Positions 56,206-64,000 of a stretch of DNA of 64,000 bases are shown piece after piece. The stretch's first letter is position 1. The number at the start of each line of letters is the position of its first letter. The notes beneath the pieces were generated by a model. It did no database searches, was not told where the DNA came from, and was given only the letters and a program-made list of their open reading frames with translations. Source of the stretch: Lathyrus oleraceus (lineage: Eukaryota; Streptophyta; Magnoliopsida; Fabales; Fabaceae); contig NC_066585.1 of the NCBI RefSeq assembly GCF_024323335.1, positions 537,486,769-537,550,768 on the forward strand. Reading direction: 5' to 3'. Position numbers and translations under genes: made by a program.

Positions 56206-58044
56206 CTAACTAGAAATTCAAGATACTATGGTTTGACTTTAACCAATTTGCTCAAACTAAAAAATATTACAATGGATTCAACCTAATTGAGTGTGAAGGA
56301 TAGCACATGGTACAATACTATAATGAATGATAACATTAAATTATGATACATCAACAAAAATGAAATTAAAAATAAATGAGAATTCAAAAATATCAAAAAT
56401 GCAATAAATCATCAAAATACATCGATGAAATTCACTGTTATCGACAAATCAATTGAAGTCTCCCCTTTTTTAGGTTTATCAAATTTGAGATATTATTTGA
56501 ATAATTTGATTCCAGTTATTGGGCATCAACATGTAATTGAGAAACAAACCAAATTGCACAATTCACATCAATTATGCAATTGAGTACAACACAAATAAAT
56601 AATGAACACAAATCAAGCACAACACAACCACAATTTAATATATGATATTCAAAATTACAACAAAGATACATATATAATAGATAAGAGAAATACTAATAAA
56701 ATAATAATCTAAAATGGACAAAAATGCGCCAACTAGCAAAAACAAGAACATTACGACAATAATTTACAAAACACGACAATAATAATCAATAAAAAATCTT
56801 CAAAAAAATTTAAACCAAACTAAAAATGAGATGAAATGGATGCTAAGATTATGGAAGGTCGGAGTGGAAACTGATCGTCTCTGAGAAAATCTGAAATGTT
56901 GAAAGAGAAACTCGAACCATTCGCAATTACAGGCTTCCTTGACAGAGGTCAACAACATAGTCAACCTTTCTTCCACTGCTATAGCCTTGGTAGCTATCTT
57001 ATATTCTAGAGAAATATGCAATCATCCCTTTCCTGCTCTTCATCGATAATAGTATTAACACATACATCAAAATATGCTTTGACTGTAGGAATCAATCCAC
57101 CAGATGAAGGAGTAACAGATGACAAAGTTTCCTTCGATGACAGGAAACCTTAAGGAGTTTCCTTACACGCTAAAATCTTGTCCTCGTAGATCTTGAACAA
57201 GGTGTCTTGATGGTAGACCTCCCCTTTATCGTCCTTATGATATCACATTTTCTTCACAACATGGACATAAAAAATATTCGGTTGCCCGACAAGATGAGAT
57301 TCAAAAGACATAACACCATTCCTTCCAAGGATTCACTGAATTAGGTAAGTGTATAAGAAAGGTCGGTTTGACTTTGATTTGCAGATAATTATCTAGTCAA
57401 TTATGAACTTCACCCAGTTGACCTTTGAACGAGTGAGCAACATATACATCAAGAATAATTCAGTCTCAACAGCCCTTCCATAATTCCTTGCTTTCCTATA
57501 CATAATATTCATAGTAATCCAGTGGAACATTCTCATTTTTCACTTTATTTGGATTATTGAGAAGCTCGAAATATCCAAGTGTTCCTTAAATAAATACTTG
57601 GAGATGGAATACGACAATACTCATTGGCTTGATTCTGATAGTTAACTTTCATACTTTTTTTTTCTAGAACGATAACTTCAAATAAATCCTCAAATTTGAA
57701 CCTGAACATCCTTCTCTTGAACTGACATTCTAAGTCGGTTGGCGTGCTTCTGACATTATAGTGAAAAGTTTTCACATGGTTTGGATTATATTTTTATTCG
57801 TACCTTAAAATTTCAATAGATTGTGGTTTTCAAAAGGCTGCAAAAAAATCAAATTCAATTTTTATTCAACTTCTTTAGTGAAAAAGTATTCTTTCTCATA
57901 ACTCTTGTTTAGGAATATATGATGAAATGTCTTGGAAACAGAGCTTTAGGGTATTCTTCGACTTGTTCTACATGGTGTGTACCTCTCAGGACGATACCCG
58001 TGATTAAGGGCTAATTAATTTTCACCCAGACAATGGTTGGTTAA
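56206..58044. other. Spacer with weak coding-like remnants on the minus strand
   Basis: The minus strand between about 57800 and 56800 reads in pieces such as KVNWVKFIID and VETELFLMYMLLTRSK, resembling the poorly known plant-mobile or ORF2-like proteins of Athila-type elements, but with many stops. No intact gene and no confident family. The rest is A/T-rich. Confidence 0.35.
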
Positions 58045-58801
58045 TGTCATACCCCAAAATTTGCCCGTTAATATTACAAGGCATTTTTAAGGCACCCCAA
58101 CTTATTTTTCAAGGCATTGATCTCAAAAGAACAAAGGCCCAGCACACAGATGGCCAAATCCAGAAAATGGCCCAAACTGGCTTGCTCGCTAGGCGAGCAA
58201 ATCCTTCGCCTAGCGAACCCCTCGCTATACCGCTCGCCTAGCGAAGCTTGCGGATATCAGAAAATTCCGGGCTTCATTCTGAGCCCATTAGGTCACAAAA
58301 AGAGTATTATAAATAGCAGAGCTTCATTCAGGAAAAGGGGAACGAAAACGAAACGAAGGCGGGAGATAGAGAGAAGGCACAACAAACCCTGGAGGCTAAC
58401 CCAGAGAGTTCAGAGCAACCCTAAAGGAAACCCTGAAGGAAATTCATCTGCACCAAGGTTATCTCCGCCCAACTCAATACGACTTGCCAATTCAAGGTTG
58501 CAATTCGATTGCAAACAGGTTTGCATTACTATTACTGCTTTATGTTCTTAGTTTGCATGTGATATTATAATTGAATTCATAAACATATTTGAGGTTTTGC
58601 ATGTGAATTTAAGTGTGCCTGAATGTTGTGAATGCTGAACCATGTAATTTATGTATTGGATGCCATAAGGCGTGCAGCAGGTTGAGGTCGTACTGTTCTG
58701 AAATTCAAAACCCGCAGCCGCTCGCTAGCACATCGCTAAGCGAGCATGTAGCGAGTATTCGCTAGGCCTTCGCTAGGCGAGGCAGAGGCGAACGTGACAG
58801 T
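58045..58801 (+). repeat. Partial LTR of an Ogre-related element, cut by the Tekay-like copy 2
   Basis: It starts TGTCATACCCCAAAATTTGC, the same start as the Ogre-like LTR at 18989 on the minus strand. It shares later blocks such as TTGCAAACAGGTTTGC and TTACTATTA (about 58510-58535). A TATA-like ATTATAAATAG lies at about 58303. Two groups of TCGC(T/C)AGGCGA palindromes lie at 58184-58246 and 58719-58792. At 58802 the sequence changes abruptly to a second Tekay-like LTR. The rest of this LTR is expected beyond the right edge. Confidence 0.72.
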
Positions 58802-60898
58802 TGTAACACCCCAATTAAACTAAGCTAATTATTTAATTTAAATTAATATTTTATTTATTAATTTAATTGAATAATTGGAAGTTTGGATTATTATTATTTT
58901 ATTATTATTTTGGAATAATAATTATTGGAATAATATATAAGTTGGAATTTAGAAAAATCCCATTTTTTGGTAAAAAGGTTAATTTCACGTGAAAAGGGAA
59001 AAGAGGCAGAAAGGGCAAAAAGCAAAAGAACGAAGGTTGAAGGAAGGGAAAGCTTGGAGCTCAGAGACTGCCGGATTTACTCAGGTAAGGGGGGTTTATC
59101 ATCGGTTAAAGGGTATTATATGATAATATGTACTGGGTAGTAATAACCATTGGTTGTATCTCTGATTTGATTGATGCATGATGAATTTGTGAAATATTGG
59201 ATGAATGAAATTGGATGATAATTGAAAAGAATTCGTAGGAATTAGAAGAGATAATGTTAGGATTGGTGAAGATGAATAGGATATGATTCGTGTAGATGAT
59301 ATGGACGATTATTTTGTGTAATTTGGACTGTGGAAGGTTGGATCGGATAGGTTTCGTAACAGAGAAAGCCATAGCAGATCTGAGAGTTCTGGTTTCTGGT
59401 CATACGCGTATGGCACTAGGCAATACGCGTATGAGCTGTTTGGTACGCGTATGGAGGGGCATTACGCGTATGGGAGAAAAAGATGATATTTTGAACGTAA
59501 ATTGGTCTCTGTTGGTACGCGTAAGGGGAGATTGTTACGCGTAGCATACGCGTATGGGATAGGTGATACGCGTATGAGTTGGGCGAGGAAATGCGCAATA
59601 CGCGTATGAGAGTGGGCATTACGCGTATGGGTTTGGCCAGGTTTGGGTAATACGCGTATGGCAGAGGCAATACGTGTATGGGCAGAATTGTGATTTTCTG
59701 TGCTACTGTTGTGCAGTTTTTGGTTGTTTAGGCTGAGTGATGCGACTTAGCTGAGGCATGATGTGATAGGGATCATTTCCCGTTGTTTTGAGTAGTATAG
59801 GTATTAGTAGAGTGAGCTAATACTGTGTTTGATTATGTGGCATGATATGATATGCTTTTGTGATAAAATGTGTTAATGATGTGTGTTGATATGCATGATG
59901 CTGTGATTGTATCAGTTGTGTATGCATTTGTGAATAGACTATCCTATGGCTTAGAGTGTGAGCATGTGTCTATTCTTGATTACTGTTGATGTTGCATTGC
60001 TAGGTGATTAGCATGCATATTGCGGCCTTCGGGTGGTAGCTAATTCCCATGGTGAGGAATTAGTGAGTAAATCAGCTTGATTTTTGTTGTTAATGTTTGC
60101 ATGCTAGGTGATTAGCGTGCATGTCATGGCCCATTTGGGGTGGTAGCTAATTCCCATGGTGAGGAATTAGTGAGTGAGTCACTATGTCTCAAATGAGTGG
60201 GACTAGTGAGCTTGGTAGCCGTGCCTGGATTTGGACGGTGAGGTTGAACTATATGTTCACAAATAGTCGGTACCGCATGCATAGAGTCTCATTGCATAAT
60301 AAATGTATGGCATATAATATGAATGGATGTATTCCAGTATTATATGTGTGTTGTGTGTTGTGTTGTTGATGTTGAGTATGGTTGAGATTATATATATGCT
60401 ATATGTTATTGTTGAATATGATGTTGAACGGATACTGCCGTTGCTGAGTGTGTAGTCTGGTTAGGGTGAATTAATGTGTTAATTACTTAGCATTACATGT
60501 TGTTCTATAATGCTTGTTATATTGATTGAGGAACTCACCCTTACACCTATTTTTCAGGTAACGAGAAATGAGTTGAGTAGAAGCTAATGCTTGGAGTCTA
60601 GAGTAGTTCTTATGGGTCATGCTCTGATAGATGTAACATCGGGAGGGGATGTCTTAATTGATTTGATATTGGTTGTTGATGATTTACATGTATTGTGTTA
60701 CATGTTTTACATTGAGTTGAATTTTATTCCGCTGCGAATTATGCAAAGAACCTTATTTTGATTAAATAAATGAGCATGACAGGATATTTTAATGATTTTT
60801 GTGAAATGATTGTGTGACACCCTTCGGGGCATAATTACTCTGATGAATATATTGTTATTTTAATTATAATAATTTGGGGTATTTAGAAGGGTGTTACA
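58802..60898 (+). repeat. 5' LTR of the Tekay-like element, copy 2 (2,097 bp)
   Basis: TGTAAC...GTTACA ends. It aligns with 23246-25323 through most of its length but differs in the first 120 bases, which are A/T-rich and rearranged. It contains the TACGCGTA cluster and the same roughly 106-bp tandem duplication (about 59999-60180). Confidence 0.9.
59403..59678. repeat. Cluster of TACGCGTA palindromes in LTR copy 2
   Basis: Eleven exact TACGCGTA copies plus one decayed to TACGTGTA at the right end (59671-59678). The order and spacers correspond to those in copy 1. Confidence 0.93.
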
Positions 60899-60902
60899 TT
60901 AG

Positions 60903-60914
60903 TGGTATCAGAGC
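60903..60914 (+). promoter_or_regulatory. Primer-binding site, Tekay-like copy 2
   Basis: TGGTATCAGAGC, four bases after the LTR end, identical to copy 1. Confidence 0.9.
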
Positions 60915-61024
60915 ATAGTCGGTCGTGTCGAGTCGTAATTATTCTGTTTCCCCTGTACGGGATAGGTGTTGTGTAACCCTATCAGTACTTATTTGTTTAG
61001 CTTGTTTGGGTTTTCAGAATAGAG

Positions 61025-64000
61025 ATGGCTGGAAGAGGTAGAGATGATGCTGCGATTGCTGAGGCTCTGGGTATGCTAGCTGGAGTACTTGGAGGAAATC
61101 CGAATGTTGTGGGAATGGGAGCTGCTCGTCAACTGAGTGAGTTCCAGAAGAACAATCCTCCAATGTTCAAAGGGGCATACGATCCAGATGGTGCGCAGAA
61201 GTGGTTGAAGGAGATTGAGAGAATCTTCCGAGTGACTGAGTGTGCTGATAACCAGAAGGTCAGGTTCGGTACACATATGCTGTCAGAGGAAGCTGATGAT
61301 TGGTGGGTTGCTACCCGCACTGAGTTGGAAACTGCTGGAGATGCTGAGATTTCTTGGGCTGTGTTCAGAGAGAGATTTCTGAGGAAGTATTTTCCCGAGG
61401 ATGTCAGAGGAAAGAAGGAGATAGAGTTCTTGGAATTGAAGCAGGGTAACAGGTCCGTTACGGAGTATGCTGCTAAGTTCACAGAGCTGTCGAAGTATTA
61501 TACTCCCTATGCTGAGGCTGCTGGGGAATTTTCCAAATGTGTGAAGTTCGAGAACGGGTTGCGTCCCGAGATCAAGCAGGCGATTGGGTATCAAAGGATT
61601 AGAGTGTTTTCTGACTTGGTTGACTGTTGCAGGATTTTCGAACAGGATTCCAAGGCTAGAGCAGAGAGCTATCAGCAAAGGGTTGATAGGAAAGGCAAGA
61701 ATCAGATTGATCGTGGAAAACCGTATGCAGCTGGCAAAGGTTTCCAGAGGCAGAGTGGGATGAAGAGGCCTAGTGGAGGAGATTCTAGTGCTCCTGCTAA
61801 GTGTTACAGATGTGGTCAGGCTGGACATCGTATCCATGAGTGTACCAGTAACGAGAAGAAGTGTTTCAAATGTGGAAAAGGTGGTCATTTGGCTGCAGAA
61901 AGAGAATCAGTCAGGAGGCAAGGTTTTTGCTTTATCGGGTTCTGAGACTTCTGCAGATGATCGTTTGATCCGAGGTACGTGTTATATTAATGGCTTTCCT
62001 CTTGTAGCTATTATTGACACCGGTGCTACTCATTCCTTTATATCTTTGGATTGCGCTGTGAAACTTAAGTTAGAGATATCTGAGATGTTTGGAAGTATGG
62101 TGATTGATACTCCTGCGAAGGGTTCAGTAACTACTACTTCAGTTTGTCTAAGTTGTCCCTTGAGTATTTTTGGTAGAGACTTTGGGATAGACCTTGTGTG
62201 TCTTCCACTAGTACAGGTTGATGTTATTCTGGGTATGAACTGGTTGGTGTTTAACCGAGTCTATATCAACTGTTTTGATAAGACTGTGATATTTCCTGAG
62301 ATTGAAGAAGGAAAGAGTTTGTTTCTATCGGCCAGGCAGGTGAATGAAGAAGTAGCAGATGGGGCGGAGTTGTTTATGCTGTTAGCAACCTTGGAGGCTA
62401 AAGATAAACTGGTGATTGGCGATCTAGCTGTGGTGTGTGATTTCCCTGATGTGTTTCCGGAAGAGGTGAATGAATTACCACCAGAGCGTGAAGTTGAGTT
62501 CTCAATTGATTTGGTACCTGGTACTAGACCGATATCGATGGCTCCTTATCGTATGTCTGCTGTTGAGCTAGCTGAATTGAAGAGTCAGTTGGAAGATTTG
62601 TTGGATAAGAAATTTATTCGTCCGAGTGTGTCACCGTGGGGTGCACCAGTGTTGTTGGTTAAGAAGAAAGAAGGTACTATGAGGTTGTGTGTGGACTACA
62701 GGCAACTGAATAAAGTGACGATCAAGAATCGGTATCCTTTGCCTAGGATTGATGATTTAATGGATCAATTGGTTGGTGCTAGTGTGTTCAGCAAGATAGA
62801 CTTGAGATCTGGGTATCATTAGATACGTGTGAAAACTGAAGATATTCAGAAGACTGCTTTCAGAACAAGGTATGGACATTATGAGTATTCTGTAATGCCT
62901 TTTGGTGTGACTAATGCGCCTGGAGTATTTATGGAGTATATGAATAGGATTTTCCATCCGTACCTGGACAAGTTTGTAGTAGTGTTTATTGATGACATTT
63001 TGGTGTACTCGAAATCTGAAGAAGAGCATGCTGAGCATTTGAGAGTGGTTTTAGAAGTCCTCCGAGAAAAGAAGTTATTTGCTAAACTGTCTAAGTGTGA
63101 ATTTTGGTTAGAAGAAGTTAGTTTTCTTGGGCATGTGATTTCAAGAGGTGGTGTTGCCGTTGATCCTTCTAAGATAGAAGCGGTATCTAGGTGGGAAGCT
63201 CCGAAGTCAGTTTCTGAGATAAGGAGTTTTCTTGGACTTGCAGGTTATTATAGGAAGTTCATTGAGGGATTTTCCAAGTTGGCGTTACCGTTGACAATGT
63301 TGACTAGAAAGGGGCAAGCGTTTGTTTGGGATTCAATATGTGAAGAAGGTTTCCAAGAGTTAAAGAGAAGGTTGACTACTGCTCCTATCCTGATATTACC
63401 GAGTTCGTCGGAATTATTTGAGGTTTATTGTGATGCTTCATTGTTGGGTCTAGGTGGTGTGTTGATGCAGAATAAGCAGGTTATAGCTTATGCTTCGAGA
63501 CAACTAAGGGTTCATGAGAGGAACTATCCGACACATGATTTAGAGTTGGCAGCTGTGGTATTTGTTCTGAAGTTGTGGAGGCATTATTTGTATGGATCAA
63601 GATTTGAAGTTTTCAGTGACCATAAAAGTTTGAAGTATTTGTTTGATCAGAAAGAGCTGAATATGAGACAGAGGAGATGGTTAGAGTTTCTGAAGGATTA
63701 TGATTTTGGTTTGAATTATCATCCGGGTAAAGCAAATGTAGTGGCTGATGCGTTGAGTCGGAAATCCTTACATATGTCTATGTTAATGGTTAAAGAGTTG
63801 GATTTAATTGAGCAGTTTAGAGATTTGAGTTTGGTGTGTGAGAGTACCCACAATAGTGTTAAATTGGGAATGTTGAAGTTGACGAGTAATATTCTGGATG
63901 AGATCAGAGAGGGTCAGAAATCCGATATGCTTTTGGTTGATAAGTTGACTTTAGTGAATCAAGGTCAAGGTGGTGAATTCAGAGTTGATGAGAACGGTGT
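61025..64000 (+). pseudogene. Tekay-like gag-pol, copy 2, with deletion, frameshift and stop
   Basis: The frame from ATG 61025 matches copy 1 through gag and two zinc knuckles. At about 61900 a 77-bp stretch present in copy 1 is missing. It held the end of the second knuckle ([14 protein letters not shown] becomes GGHLAAE) and the entire third knuckle, and its loss shifts the frame, ending at 61945. The other frame carries protease ([11 protein letters not shown]) and RT up to RSGYH, where CAG has become TAG (62820-62822). RT then continues with [11 protein letters not shown] (about 62985) and RNase H to VVADALSR (about 63755), followed by [19 protein letters not shown] and further linker toward integrase. 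The element cannot make a functional polyprotein. Confidence 0.9.

Larger units (their letters stand above)
58802..64000 (+). mobile_element. Tekay-like chromovirus element, copy 2, runs off window
   Basis: It starts TGTAACACCCC, has a full LTR, PBS and gag-pol closely related to copy 1, and is still open in pol at base 64000. It continues beyond VVADALSR into the integrase linker, showing what copy 1 has lost. It carries an internal 77-bp deletion and a nonsense codon. The target duplication cannot be checked because the right end is outside. Confidence 0.9.

Noticed and set aside
56800..57780. Minus-strand ORFs considered as a host gene
   Set aside because: They are short and broken by stops, with only weak similarity to mobile-element-associated proteins; no exon structure could be built.

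Overview
This window is nuclear plant DNA, most likely from a legume of the Fabeae group (pea, vetch, lentil, grass-pea). That placement is inferred from the Ogre-type Ty3/gypsy element with its extra ORF and intron, the legume-style SIRE, CACTA and Athila/Cyclops remnants, and the AT-rich spacers. There are no bacterial-style operons, no CRISPR arrays, and I saw no rRNA or tRNA gene. Only one ordinary host gene is visible: a four-exon Patellin-6-like SEC14/GOLD gene at about 45.7-48.0 kb. Almost everything else is transposable elements, many nested in one another.

Layout. 1-2607: 5' part of a Tat-like Ty3/gypsy element on the minus strand (gag-protease, PBS, one LTR), running off the left edge. 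2608-6142: AT-rich spacer. 6143-11080: a nearly complete, young Ty1/copia element on the minus strand, with 244-bp LTRs that differ at one base, a CATAT target duplication, non-TG/CA LTR ends and a single frameshift in RNase H. 11590-11762: a CA/CG-rich alternating tract. 11763-16240: decayed copia and Athila/Cyclops-like remnants on the plus strand. 16241-40239: a CACTA (En/Spm) transposase pseudogene split by a 20.7-kb insertion.

The insertion is an Ogre-like element (16940-37653, minus strand, TSD CATAC). It has 2.03-2.05-kb LTRs, ORF1, gag-protease, a predicted 235-nt intron, a pol region and a 3' UTR with ten 64-bp tandem repeats. It is itself interrupted inside the archaeal-type RNase H region by a chromovirus/Tekay-like Ty3 element (23246-28277, plus strand, TSD AAAGG). 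That inner element has lost its integrase and nearly all of its 3' LTR. After the CACTA end come a LINE remnant broken by a SIRE-like copia LTR (40.2-44.2 kb), then the Patellin gene, a long AT-rich spacer, a clean 1,510-bp solo LTR (54691-56200, TSD GGCTT), a partial Ogre-related LTR (58045-58801) and a second Tekay-like copy (58802 to the right edge) inserted into that LTR.

Most notable pattern. Several LTRs here carry clusters of short, CpG-rich palindromes near the promoter, with a different motif in each family: GTGACG..CGTCAC in the Ogre LTR, TACGCGTA in the Tekay LTR, and GCTCGCTAGGCGAGC in the solo LTR and in the second Ogre-related LTR. Two Ogre-related LTRs with matching ends carry different palindromes in the corresponding U3 region. 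I saw no prokaryote-style defence or biosynthetic system. The novelty is in retroelement architecture and regulatory arrays.
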